This document shows positions 35,436 to 47,519 of a stretch of DNA of 64,000 nucleotides, piece after piece. Location of the stretch: the NCBI RefSeq assembly GCF_050624435.1, contig NC_134534.1:66797501-66861500 (forward strand). The letters run 5' to 3'. This DNA comes from Tenrec ecaudatus (taxonomy: Eukaryota; Chordata; Mammalia; Afrosoricida; Tenrecidae). The notes below the pieces were generated by a model that was not told the origin of the DNA, did not search any database, and saw nothing but the letters and a program-made list of their open reading frames with translations. The position numbers and the translations under genes are program-made. The number at the start of each line of letters is the position of its first letter. Within the stretch, counting starts at the first letter, position 1.

Positions 35436-36105
35436 TTTTCTCAAATGGGTGCATAAGCAAATATGATGAAGAAAGCTGATGGTGCCTGGCTATCAAAAAA
35501 TATAGCGTCTGGGGTTTTAAAGGCTTGTAATTAAACAAGTGGCCATTCAGTAAGGAAGCAACAAAGCCCACATGCAAGAAGCACACCAGCCTGTGGAATC
35601 ATGAGGTACCTACAGGAAGAGGTATCAGAAGTTCAAAAACATGCAACCAACTCAATATGAAGGGAAGCAGATGTAGTGGAGACCCAAAGTCTACAAGACA
35701 ATTGGACAGTCCCTCTCAGAAGGCCACATGGAACAGGATGTGAGATGGCACTGATGAACCACATAACTATTCTCTAGTTCTTTAAGATTTCCTCCTCTCA
35801 CTATTAAGTGCTTTATATGTTTCACCTCACTAATCATGTTAGATTTCATTTGTTCATTTGTATATTTAATATAGCTCAGTACATGGAAGTCAAGGTAGAT
35901 GACCCTTCAGACACAGTGATAGGAGTAATGGCTTTGGGAAGAGAGACTGGGGAGGAGGAAAAAGGGGAGTTGCTTGCATTGGTGATTATATAATCTTACC
36001 CAATGGGATTGAACAACAGAATTATGTGTGGATGGATATACTGAATATGTAACACATGTCAATAAAAATAGAATGAAAAATTTTAAAGGTTCATAAAATT
36101 AAAAA
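35436..36105 (+). mobile_element. Chimeric retroposon with family X body and a different 3' end
   Basis: The first ~365 bp match the family X body (agaaagctgatggtgcctgg; cacatgcaagaagcacacca). Instead of the usual 3' segment it continues with unrelated sequence ending acatgtcaataaaaatag plus an A-rich tail, after which the L1 resumes. Either a 3' subfamily or a two-step insertion would explain this. Confidence 0.55.
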
Positions 36106-36209
36106 ATCGTTTACCAATGTTTGAATTGGGTTGTTTTCTTGTTGCTGGGGGTACCACATACTTTTATATTTTCCTTGAGACTTCTTTTGGGATCCATGGG
36201 TTATTTTTG

Positions 36210-36660
36210 TACACTGGTGAGCTGGAGGCACAGGGAATCCAGGGCGGATGATACCTTCAGGACCAGGGGTGTGAGGGGCGATACTGGGTGAGTAGAGGGT
36301 GAGTGGGTTGGAAAGGGGGAACCAATTACAAGGATCTACATGTGACCTCCTCCCTGGGGGACGGACAACAGAGAAGGGGATGAAGGGAGATGCCAGATAG
36401 GGCAAGATATGACAAATAATAATTTCTAAATTATCAAGGGCTCATGAGGGAGAGGGGAGCGGGGAGGGAGGGGAAAAAAAAGAGGACCTGATGCAAAGGG
36501 CTTAAGTGGAGAGCAAATGCTTTGAAAATGATTAGGGCAAGGAATGTACAGATGTGCTTTATACAATTGATGTATGTATATGTATGGATTGTGATAAGAG
36601 TTGTATGAGCCCCTAATAAAATGTTTTAAATAAAAAGCGCTGTAAAAGCCCCCAATAAAA
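36210..36660 (+). mobile_element. Family X retroposon 3' part with mini-duplicated tip
   Basis: Starts tgtacactggtgagctgg and ends gagcccctaataaaatg, then an A-rich linker and a second short tip, aaagcccccaataaaatga. It is 5'-truncated and lies inside the antisense L1, which resumes at about 36665. Confidence 0.85.
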
Positions 36661-37264
36661 TGATTTATTTTAAAAAACATGTTTTTTTCGTTTCCAAACA
36701 TTTAGCCATTTCCCAGAAATCATCCTGTTGATTTCTTCTATAATTCTCTGACCTGAAAACACCCCACCCTCAATTTGTGACCCATAATATGATCTCTCTT
36801 GATGAATGTTCCATGTGTACTTGAGAAGAATGTGTATGCTGAAGTTCTTTGGTGGACTAATAAATGTGAATTAAGTCAAGGTGTTTGCTAGTGTTGTTTA
36901 ACTCATCTGTAGCCTTACTGATTTTTTGCCTATTTATTCTCAAGGAGTGTTTAGACCAATAAAGATTGGTCTAAAAAATAAATTTTAAAAAAAGATTGGT
37001 CTATTTGTTCTCTCAAAGGTATCTGTTTTTTGTCTTATGTGCTTTAAAGCTATGCTATTCTGTAAACATGCCTTTAGGATTGGTGTGTGTGTTTTCAAAA
37101 TTATCCCTCTATCACGTAAGGCCCTACTTTATTTCTGATAGTATTTTCTCTTCTGAAGTCTGCATTGACTGAATTTAATGCAACTACTTGAGCTTTGTTT
37201 TGTTTGCTTATTTTTGCCCAAGGAAAGAGAGTAGTGGTGCTTGCCTCAGAGTTTTAGCCCATCT

Positions 37265-37505
37265 GAGGCCTGGTGTTTTATACAGTGAGCTGCTAACCAT
37301 AAGGTCAGCAGTTTGAAACCATCAGCTACTGCTTGAGAAAAAGAGGAGGCTTCTACCCCTGTGAAGATTTACAACCTCAAAACCCCTCGGGACAGTTCTA
37401 TTCTGTCCTACAAAATCAAAAACCAATCCAAACCCTGCCATTGAGTCAGTGCTACCAACTCATAGCAACCCTGTGAATTGAATTTGATTTTATGGCAGTG
37501 AGTTT
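37265..37505 (+). repeat. AfroSINE in L1
   Basis: gagctgctaaccataaggtc, agcagtttgaaaccatcagc (box B), gacagttctattctgtccta and a diverged tail with an internal duplication-like stretch near 37430-37480. Confidence 0.75.
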
Positions 37506-37634
37506 GGAGTTTTTATGTCTTTACATTTAAAGTGTGTCTCGTGTAGACAGCAAATAATTGGGTTGTCCCTTTTCATCCAATCTGACAAACTTTGCCTCTG
37601 GGTTACATGTTGTACCCATCATGTCTCTTGTTGT

Positions 37635-37805
37635 CCATGTAACCATGAGGCTAGCAGTCCAAAACCCCCAGTTGCTCCTCAGGAAAGAGATAAGACTTTC
37701 TACTCCCTTAAAGCATTACAGTCTCAAAAACTCAGTGTTAATTCTACCCTGTCAACGTATAGAGTCACTGAGTCAGAATTCACCTGCGAGCAGTGAATGA
37801 AAGTG
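37635..37805 (+). repeat. AfroSINE in L1
   Basis: aggctagcagtccaaaaccc, gttgctcctcaggaaagaga and actgagtcagaattcacctg in sense order. Confidence 0.7.
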
Positions 37806-39300
37806 ATTTTGATATTTCTAGATTAATAGTTAATATTGTGCTAGTTGTTCCACTTTATCTTTGATTCTTACCCCCCACCCCTTCATCCTTTTCTGCCTTT
37901 TTTGAATGAAATTGAGTGTTTTTATGATCCTGTTTTAACTCTTCTAATTATTTATTGAAGAATCCCTGGTGGCACTGCTATTATTTATTTTTCCTTCGTA
38001 GCATATGTTTTTAATGGTTAGTGATTCTACTTCCAAGTACTATTATACACTGGGTTGCTAAGGATCAGAATCAACTTCTTAGCAATGAGTTGATTTTGTT
38101 GTTGTTTTTAATACAATGTAGTCGTGCATACCCTCTTTCTGCCTTCCATACAGTATACTTTTTCTACTGTCTGAACACATTGTCACAAATTCTGCTCTAA
38201 ATAATAGATTTATATGAGATTAAAATGATAAAATTATTCCATTTTATCTTTTTAATGTAAATTCAAGTTTCTGACTATGTTTCTTCTGCTTGAAGGATAT
38301 CTAAATTTTTCTTATACAGTGGGTCTCTGGAAATGATTTATTTCCATTTGTATTTGTCTGAGAAGGTTCTAATTTCACCTTAAATGTTAAAGGTTATTTC
38401 AATTGGGAAGAAGTCAGCTCTGTCTTTTCTGCACTTTAAGGACCTCACTCCATTCTTTTTCTGGTTTGGGTTGAAGCTTATGGAATTTAGAAAGGTCAGT
38501 CAGCTGCCATTCTTATTCTTGTTACTCTTGCACAATGTGCCCTCTTGCTGTCGATATTCAAGGTGTTTTTCTTTGCTTGTGTTTTTCTTATGTTTGAAAA
38601 TAATGTGCACAAGTCCAGGTTTTGTTTTCTGTTGTTTTTAAAATATATTTGTCCTGCTTAGTGTTATTGTGAAATATTATCTATTTATTTCTTCAAATGC
38701 TTTTTTATTCTATTCTGCCTTTTTTCTCCTGATGGTTTCCATTTATGCTCGACCATTTTATATCATCCAACAGTTCATAAGTTCTCTTCATTTTTTATCC
38801 TTCTTTTTTCTCTCTTTGCATTTTGCTTTGGGTGATTGTACTGGCCTCCCTCAAAGTTCATTGATTTTTCCTCAGCTATGTCAAATCTATTGATGATCCC
38901 ATTAAAGGCATTCATCTCTGTTATGGAATTACACAGCTTTAGAATTTGCATTTATTTATCTATTTGTTTGTTTGTTTGTTTGTTTATTCCGTTTCCATCT
39001 CTTTCTTCAAAGCATCATCCATCTGTATGTTGTCTATCTTTTACATTAAAGCCTTTAAGCTCTCAGTCACAATTCTTTGAAATTCCCTGATAGTTTTAAC
39101 ATCTAGATCACATCTGAGTGTGGCTCTGTTGATTCTCTTAGACTTTTTTTCTTCTTGCTTCTTTGCATACTTTATAAATTTTTGTTAAAAGTTGTACATG
39201 TTTGACAAATAGTAGATACTAAAGCCCGTAGTCTAGCACTTTGTGTTAGTATACTCAGGAGTTGGGCTGTGTTTAAAATTTGCTTCTTTTTGGCTTAGAT

Positions 39301-40404
39301 ATTCCCTTTATGATACTCCCCAGAGAAAATCTGCCTCTTGCCTCTCTTCCAGCTATTGTTATTTTTACTTGACCAAAGTAGAGTTATGGTGTGGGGAAGA
39401 AGAGGAAATGTTTTGATGATCTGATTAAGTGTTGATTTAGGTAAGCATTGTGAACCTCAGTTTTGTGGCTGTAGCATTCACAAGTAGTCTTGCTTCATTT
39501 CCCGATGTAATCCGAGTCAAGCACATATTCCTAACCACAATAAAGAGCCTCACTCTATAGTTCTGTTCCATTCTTTATACACATTAAGGATTTGGGAGAA
39601 ACTAGTGGATATAGGTCTTCAAATGTTTGAACAATGGATTCTGCTCTCTTGGACCAGCCAGCATCACAGGAAAACTTCTCTTAGGCTTCTCTCAAGTCTT
39701 ACCTGTGGGCACTTGATTGAATTTCCAAAGGAAATTCTGTCAAGAAGATATGGGTGCTCCCACCCCACTTGTCTGTAGGATCCAGGGTCTTTACACTTGT
39801 ATCGCCCACATTCAGCCTACAGACACTTAAACATTCATGAACAACATCCTCACTGTAGTCTATTAACTTACACGGAGTTTGGCCTCATCTGTCCCAAGTA
39901 GCATATGCTAAGATATATATTTTTCTTCTCTCTCGTATTTCAGGGTAGTAGCTTGCTCGGCAACTTCCGTGCTCCCGTGGGCTCAAGAATGATAATCAAC
40001 TGGCAGTTTTTACAGGTTTTATTTTTGCTGTTAAGGTACAAGTGATGCTCTTTTGAACCCTCAGTGGCTCCAATCTGAAAGCAGACATCTTTATTGATCC
40101 AAAGATCATTTGACCTGTCTCACTTAAAAGTTCTCCTAAAATAGTGGCTAAGGATAGAGTAAAATGCCTATGCTTTAAAAAAAAGAACCAACCCCCCCCC
40201 CAAGTCCCTATTATGTAATTAATGAACCAGGAGCATCACTTCTTTATATCTATCATGCAAAGGGATCAAATGATATTAACATATGAAAGCAATCAGTAAA
40301 ATAAGAAACATTTGAGATTTTAAAAAGCAGGTGTGATCTTAAATTTCATTCTTTAGTCAATGGTTTTGTGATTAAAAACAGAACAGGTGTGTCTCTCTGA
40401 CTCT
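39301..40404. other. Unassigned, possibly continuing L1
   Basis: No gene. The left part may be more of the reversed L1. A C-run lies at about 40191-40201. Confidence 0.4.
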
Positions 40405-40600
40405 GACTGCCATTGCATTGATGCCAGCTCCTAGAGGTCCGACAGAGCTGGGTAGACCTGCCCCTGTACATACATTTCCAAGGCTGTCATTTTTGACGCC
40501 AGTAGTAAGTCCCATCTTTCTCCCTCAGAGGGGTTGGTGGTTTCAAACTGCCAATCTTGAAGATTGCATCCCAGCACCAGGGCTCCTTAGGTGTGCCTAC
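40405..40600 (-). repeat. AfroSINE
   Basis: Antisense landmarks gtccgacagagctgggtaga, tttccaaggctgtcattttt, ggtttcaaactgccaatctt and cagcaccagggctcctta. Confidence 0.8.
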
Positions 40601-40610
40601 ATCAGGCCAC

Positions 40611-40626
<16 letters not shown>

Positions 40627-40641
<15 letters not shown>

Positions 40642-40790
40642 CTGATCCCAAGGGCTCAATGGAAAGTAAATGTCTAGAAAAGAACAATGGAATATATGTT
40701 CAAATATGTTGGATACAATTGATGTATGGTTTGTAAAAGAGTTGTAAGAGTCTCAATAAATTGATTTTTTTTAAAAAAACAACTTTCAGG
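40627..40790 (+). mobile_element. Family X 3' fragment
   Basis: Follows a run of 25 A residues (40611-40635). gaggacctgatcccaagggc, atacaattgatgtatggttt and gagtctcaataaattgattt match the diverged 3' part of the family. Confidence 0.7.
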
Positions 40791-40799
40791 TAAGTTTAA

Positions 40800-40972
40800 C
40801 CTTGGTGGTGCTGTCAGATGAGCTTTAGATTGCTCATTGCAAGGTCAGCAGTTCAAAACCACCATCCACTCTGTGGGGGAACAAGAAGGCTTTCTACTCT
40901 CCTAAAGATGTGTATTCTCAGGAACCTTGTAGCCTCACTGTGAGTTAGAATTGATTCAATGGTATAGGGCTT

Positions 40973-40975
<3 letters not shown>
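40800..40975 (+). repeat. AfroSINE
   Basis: ccttggtggtgctgtcagat, gcaaggtcagcagttcaaaa and ctgtgagttagaattgattc in sense order, followed directly by a (TA)n microsatellite. Confidence 0.8.

Positions 40976-40976
<1 letters not shown>

Positions 40977-41003
<27 letters not shown>
40977..41003. repeat. (TA)n microsatellite
   Basis: About 13 TA dinucleotides at the 3' tail of the preceding SINE, a usual place for such growth. Confidence 0.95.
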
Positions 41004-41454
41004 GGTGCCAAACCCTGTCCATGGAAGGAATGGCTAGACACATTTTGAGTCATTCATAGCTTAGCAGAGGAAACAAATGCAGTGAAATCTGTATGAGCCA
41101 GAACCAGACTGGACTGTCATGTTTGTCCTGTGTCTTGAATGTTTCTACCCTTGACAGGGTGCCATATTCACACCTTTCTACCCCTCTTTATTGGTGGAAA
41201 ATATTGGAATTTTCCTTCTGTGAAGTGCCTCACACAGGTTCTGGCTTTTACTGCATGTGTTTAATTTGATTCAATAATGCTAATTACCGATATCTGAAAT
41301 GTTAAGCTCCAGCCACCTCATTTTCAGAAGAAAAGTGAATAAATGGATTCTACTGGCCTAAAAATAGGTTTTGTAGAATGAAATAATTCCACGTTAGGAT
41401 TTTTTAAAATTATAACAAAATGATAACTAATTTTCTCTCAATACACCAGGGGGC

Positions 41455-41525
41455 TTCAAATAGTACATGGGAAAAATGGAACTAAAAGATTGTGGAATTT
41501 TTCCACAAAGTGTTTGAAATCCCTA
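41455..41525. mobile_element. Short palindromic MITE-like element
   Basis: The left arm (gggcttcaaatagtacatgg) and the reverse complement of the right arm (agggatttcaaacactttgt) form a roughly 27-bp imperfect inverted repeat around a short AT-rich centre. This resembles mariner-type palindromic mini-elements with ends like cttcaaaaagttcatgg. Confidence 0.5.
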
Positions 41526-44500
41526 AGTACTGCCAATATTAAAACTTTCATAAATGAATCAAAATCTTACAACTAAAGATATAGTTACCCTTCAAATAGT
41601 TCATTTATACCACCGATTCTCAGCAATATACTTTGAGAGTTAAAATTTGTCATCACCAAGGAAATTATGTTAATATTTTATTTTTAAACAAACAACAATG
41701 TACATATTACTTAAGTAGCTTCTGCAACGATTCACTGTGTGCTTTAGCAAGTTAGTGCTTTTTACAAACTCATTTATGATTGAGCAGTTCCTAAGATTGC
41801 ACAGGTGGATGCAAATGCACGTGCTTAAAGTTGAGACTGAAATAGAAAATGGTCAGATTCTTAGGATCGTGTAATTGAGTGAAGTAGGGAATTTAAGATC
41901 TCAGCAGAGGCTAAGTTCAGGGATGACCCATTTTCAGGAAAGCTATGCTGAAACTATCTGAGTTTTCATGTGAATCCTTACGGAACCCGGGATGAATAAA
42001 TTGTGAGAATGTGCCTTTGGGTTAGAATTCATTCCTACAGAATGAACATAAGCAATATGAGAAATATTACCAAGAAAACAAGTACATCATCGTTCTATGT
42101 TCACAAGGGGACTGAAATACTTGCAGCAAAGGATTCGGGTGACTTCAGTGGTTGCTAACTTTCCCACAATGCACCTGCATGCAAAAGACTATTGCAAACA
42201 AAGCTCTGTTCAGAGTCTGAAATCTTCATAAGCTGCCGTTAAACTTGGCTAAGTCCTCCACGTCCACTGGTGGATCTGTCTCTGGAGCAAGCACGGTTAT
42301 AGATTCAAAGCTGGCCAGGCTAGAATTCTCTTACATGTATTGTTACGGACTTTTTGATTTAAGAGTCTTTAGGATACTTCAAATTTTTGAGGTTAAACAA
42401 GCCTGCAATTTAAAACTAAAGGTATATGGAACTCTAGCTGTGATTTACTTCATTGCACAGAACAATTGATGATGTTGGTTTCTAACAAGGGCAAGTCAGA
42501 GGTCTGCGAAACCTGGGTACTCCTATATGGTTCAGGGGCAGTGGGAACAAGTGCACAGCTGTTCTAGGTGTACTGTCTTGGATAAAGTCACTCTTGAGTG
42601 AAAAGTTTTACACTCTATAATAACAACCACTCGCTATTGAAATGAAAAGAAAAAGTATCTGTGATGACAAATATCTGAGGTGGCCTGGGAGTTGGTTATT
42701 TTCCATAACCAAAGTTAAAATCCAAGTCAGCAACGAAATCACTAGCACTTTGCCAAGTGCCATATTTTTACAACAGTTAAAAACCATGTAATGCCAGGGT
42801 CAAAGCAAGTTACTGACTGTGGTTTTACTTCCAACTTTCAGGAGAAATTACAGTGAATGAACCACCACTCTTACTTCTCGGGGTCATTTGACAGTGATTT
42901 AGAGAAACCAGTGTGGTCATGAAAGACTCTGACTGATATTGCAATTATTTTGTGCTCCTTGTCCTAGAAGTATCGTTCTAGCATTTAGTAAGAAAAGGAA
43001 AGAAAGAACCCTCTTATTGGTGAAAGAAACACAAGTGGAAATATTGATAAAGTTAACCCAACCACAGCTGCTTTGGTGGGGGTAATGATATTTAAGGAAA
43101 ATCTTCTAAGTAGATGGTGGAAATGTGAACGCCAATGGAAAATGTCAGTTACCCAAGTAGGACGTTGATATTTCTAATTTCCCTTGAATGTTGCAGATTT
43201 TCTTTTTAGATGGCACCAAGTCAAATAATAGTTTACTAAAAATTATTTCACCCAAGTTACAACGATTGCTGGAATGAGCAATGGAGCAACCGTTTTGAAG
43301 ATGTGCTACTAGTAAATCATGTTCTCTAATCCGACTGTGGTTTTACAATGATTTGAATTATGCCAGGATCCTGTTCTAGACGATTTAAAATCAAACATAA
43401 AATATTAATTTTTTTGCAGCCACGACATTTCATACTCCAATACGATACGCATGGCTGCTATCCTGTAATCGCTGAGCAACATGTCTTAAGACAGCAGCTA
43501 GTGTTCTTTTTCAAGGCAGATGTTTTCCAGATTTGTCATTGTCACTCATTAAGAAAATAAGAAAGATGGCTGTGAATTATGATATTGTGTGGTACGATAG
43601 TGTATTTGACATCCCATCCATAAACTACGGATTTTTCTCAGCTAATGCCTCCCTTTGCTTGCTTTATGTGTTCGGCATGACTATGTTCCCATTAGTGTGT
43701 AAATGCTTATTATATCTGCATGATAAAATTGACCTAAATAAGTAGAAAATATGGTTAGATATTGGCTGGTGGCAAGAATAGCCAGGTTTAGTTAACAAGA
43801 CTCATTATATTTTCAATAATGATGTTGTTTTAAAGTAATTATGAAGGAAAACACTTTTTTGTTTGCATCCCATGAGATTTATTACATGTACTTTGAATTT
43901 GGGATGTGCTCTCCAACGGGCCAATGAACATTTTCCCTGTTTGGAATTAAGAAGCAGGTTTATTCTATCAAGAGCATATTGAAATAACAACAGATAAATG
44001 GCTTGATAGTGTCTATGAGACTCTAAAGACCAGAAGATGTGGGGAAAATCACAACTGGATGCTTTCTCCTTTAAAAATTTACTTTAATACCTGAATCCTT
44101 AAAAAAGCAAAACTGTAATACTATACCAATTAATGTATTTTCCAGCAAATACACAAACGTTCATGGGAACATTCTATCAATTCCCTTTATTGCAAACTTT
44201 TTGAAGACTTCTCATAGGTCTTCTTAAAGTGCTATCCTTTCCTAAAGAGACCTTAATATTTGCAGTAACATACATAGTAGCTTGTTCCAGTATTTAGTGT
44301 TGATTTAATTGCCATCTTCAATTTTTTAAAATTCTTATGTATTACCTTCATTTCTCTTGACTTTTCTCCCATGTACTTAAATCATGCCATGTTTTGAAAA
44401 ATACACAGAGCACGGGTTTTCTATAAGGCGATTAAAAGATCTTTCTCTCTCTCTTTGATTTCTTGAATCCAGAGGGTTATTAGCAAGTGAGGGAATGTTT

Positions 44501-44684
44501 TGTTTTCCCACAGCTGTGAAGCATGATATGTATGCCGGACTCCCAGCTGGCCCGCTGCTCAGGAGAGAATTTTCAAACTCAACATTGTAGAATTGTCTCA
44601 ATATTGTGACACGAGGTGATTCAAAGAATGAAAACCGTAAATACCTTAAGAAACAATCAAAGAAAATGGAAGGATGACTATTTT
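41526..44684. other. Repeat-poor intergenic stretch
   Basis: About 3.1 kb in which I recognise no interspersed repeat, in contrast with the rest of the window. AT-rich. Frames up to 74 residues without domains. It could hold conserved non-coding elements, which needs an alignment to decide. Confidence 0.45.
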
Positions 44685-45150
44685 ATAAAACTCTATGACT
44701 GTTGTTCCTGCTGGTGTTAGGTGGCTCCTAGTGACTCTAGGTGCAAAAGAACAAAATGCTCCCTGGTCCTCCACCCTCCTCACTATTGGTAGGTTTGAGC
44801 TCATTATTGCAGCCACTGTGCAAATCCATCTTGTCAAGGAATTTCCTCTCTTTTTCTTTTCTTTTTTTAAAATCAAGTAGGATGTCCTTTTCCAGGGACT
44901 GGTCTCTCTTAATAGCATGTCCAAATTATTTGAGACAAAGATGCCCTTTTTTAAGGAGCATTACGGCTATACTCTTTCAGGACAGATTTGCGTATTCTTT
45001 TGACAGTCCATCGTACTTTCAGTCTTCTTCTCCAGCACCGTGATTCAAACACCTCTCTCTGTCTTCAGTCTCCCTTAGTCAGTGTTCTACATCCACATGA
45101 GGAGGAGGCGATTGAAAATACCATGATTGGGGCATGCAACAATGTGAAAA
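44685..45150 (-). mobile_element. RTE/BovB-type LINE ORF fragment, antisense
   Basis: gtaggtttgagctcattatt, agggactggtctctcttaat, tagcatgtccaaattatttg and gaggcgattgaaaataccat are successive reversed RTE phrases. Overlapping frames are broken. Confidence 0.75.
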
Positions 45151-46918
45151 TTATTAACTACAATCATTATAGCCAACAACTCAGAAGAGACAGAGTTCAT
45201 GAAATTAACTTTTGATCACCCAAAATATCTCTTATGAGTAAGAGTGGCAAATGGAGTGAAATTCTTAGCACACTTCGCAGGCTGTCACATCTGTGACTCT
45301 TTGGCAGAAAGAGAAGATATACAAAAGGATAAATCTCTGTGAAAAGATCAAACTCTGAGTTACTACACACTAGTAATGTGTAGTAGGACATGGCACACAC
45401 ATAATTTCACTTGAATCTCAAAACACTATGAGATAAGTTTGCTATGCCCTAGCTTACAAATTAAGGTTAATTAATTGGATCCACAGAATCATGGCTCCCT
45501 TCTTATACAGATTTGTCTTACTACAAAACTCCATCTCTTTTCATTACCCCAAACCACCCTGAGGTAGAATGTGGCCTCAGGATTGGAGGAAGGCTGGTTA
45601 ACAACCCGCAACCTACAGGTGTCTTTACATACTGTGTAACCCTTCTCCTAAAACGGTGGAGTCTAGTTCCATTTTCCTTGAGTCCAGGCTGGCTGTAGAA
45701 ACTTGGTTTCCTGATAGGCAGAAGGGATTTCTGAAGCTTGAGCACAAGAAATCTCACCGTTTACACCCAGATTTCTTAGGACAACCGCTTCCTAATGGCG
45801 AGGGCGTGAAGAAGTTGAAAACTAATTGGGCAGTGGAGCCCAGCTGTAGCTAACCTTCCAAACATGCCTGCAGAGATTCTAAGAATGCGTGCACAGCTCG
45901 ATTGGACTAATCTGCAGATGCCCATCATCCTCTGAATGCCTCCAAAGAGACCAAGGAGGGGAGCCATGGTGGGTAGAAGAACCAGCCAGCTTGCCCCTTG
46001 GGAAATTACGGACAGGCAACAGCATGCGACTTAGGGTAGTTTGCTACACAGCAACAAATAGCTACGGCAAAGTCTCCAATGTGATATTACCATATTGAGA
46101 GGGAGTCTGGCAAGAAAACAAAACCAAAAACACATCATCTCCTAGCGTGGGAAAGTAGAACATTCTATTGCCGTTACTACATGAATGTCTGCTTTACAAT
46201 TTAGGTTAGGCTCTGTTGGGGTAAATGAAGAAAAGAAAGCAAAGATATGGCTGTCTCCTGGACTCCTAGGGCAAAAACTGTTGTACTTTTTTGTAGTATA
46301 GAATGTGTAGAAAAAAGAAAACCATGCAATTAGCAAAGTATCATGATGCCTTGGCTGTTTGATCGTGCACATTAGGAAAAGGACACAGTGCAGATGTTTC
46401 ATCCATGTGGTTCTGCGTGACCAGTTGCCTTGGTACAGTGTAACTGGATTGCTCTCTGTTGTTTTGTGGATCTTATTAGATAGGAGATTAGATATCACTA
46501 TAGATAATGGAAGCCTTAAAGCCTGTCAAATTGAAGCAGCCTGTGCACCTGCAGCCAGCCATCCTCCACTGCGGCAGTTCTGGGCAGCTGTCAGTATCCA
46601 ACCCCGCCCCCCATGCAACTGGGAGTAATGAACCACATACAGGATGTGTCGGTCTCTGTGTAAAGAGGAAACAAAGGGGCAGTGAATAAGTAAACTCCAG
46701 AAATCTCTTTAACTCCAACAAGAAATTCTGAGTTCTGCAAAGTAAGTTAGCGAAAAAAAAAAAAAAAAGAGAGAGAGTTACCTAGTATGTGCTTGTTGTC
46801 TGTAGAGGTAAAAGCCAGCCAAGACTTGCGCCACAATCTCCCTAACTTGAATTAATATCTGAACATGACTGGTTGGTAGGAAAAGACAGGAAGAGGAAGA
46901 GATGGAATTAACTTATGG
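45151..46918. other. Unassigned, probable old repeats
   Basis: No gene. A MIR-like patch is possible near 45390-45480, and 45545-46085 looks like a decayed interspersed element I cannot name. An A-run lies at about 46754-46768. The 118-residue minus-strand frame at 46142-46498 has no motif. Confidence 0.4.
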
Positions 46919-46927
46919 TCATTCTTT

Positions 46928-47303
46928 TTAAACATCATTTTATTGGGGGCTCTTACAACTCTTATAACAATCCATGCATACATCAATTGCATCACGCATA
47001 TTTGTACATATGCTGACATCATTATTTGATAATGATGATTTGCTTTCTATTTGATTCCCTGGTATCAGCTCCACTTTTTCCCCTCCCTCCCTGTCTCCCT
47101 TGTGACCCTTTGATAAACCACAAATTATTATTATTAATAATTTAATAATACACCAACAACTGTCTTCCTTCCCCCACAGTTTCTGCTGTTTGTCCCCCCA
47201 CCCCCTGGGGGGTTGTTATGGGTCAATCACTGTGATCAGTTTCCCCTTCCCCTCCTCCTCCCCCCACCTTTTCCCTACCTTCTTGGTATCGTTACTCCTC
47301 ACA
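46928..47303 (-). mobile_element. Family X 3' part
   Basis: Reversed 3' end (ttattgggggctcttacaac) and body (ccctggtatcagctccactt). A 9-bp duplication, tcattcttt, lies at 46919-46927 and 47304-47312. Confidence 0.8.
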
Positions 47304-47311
47304 TCATTCTT

Positions 47312-47512
47312 TACCAGGTCTTGTGGCACAGTAGTTATATGTTGGGCTGCTAACTGTAAGGTCAGCAATTTGAATCCACCAGTCACTCCTCAGAAGAAAG
47401 ATGGGGCTTTCTGCTACTGTAAAGGGTCTCAGAAATTCACAGGGCAAGTGTATCCTATCTGAGAGAGTCGCTATGAGTTAGCATCAACTCCATGGCAATG
47501 ACTCTGGTTCTT
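47312..47512 (+). repeat. AfroSINE
   Basis: cttgtggcacagtagttata, ttgggctgctaactgtaagg, tcagcaatttgaatccacca and gctatgagttagcatcaact: a well-preserved sense copy directly after the retroposon. Confidence 0.85.
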
Positions 47513-47519
47513 TTAGTTT

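Larger units (their letters stand above)
34500..39300 (-). mobile_element. Ancient L1 LINE, antisense, broken by later insertions
   Basis: On the + strand the reversed L1 3' UTR comes first (gattgctggatcatatggta; ccaaagtggctatactcttg). Reversed ORF2 follows after the inserts (cttgagaagaatgtgtatgc; gtgtgtctcgtgtagacagc), then reversed 5' sequence to about 39.3 kb. Insertions interrupt it at 35215-35330, 35436-36105, 36210-36660, 37265-37505 and 37635-37805, with probable SINE scraps at 37965-38110. All frames are broken. The order is collinear with one old L1, although more than one copy could be joined. Confidence 0.75.
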
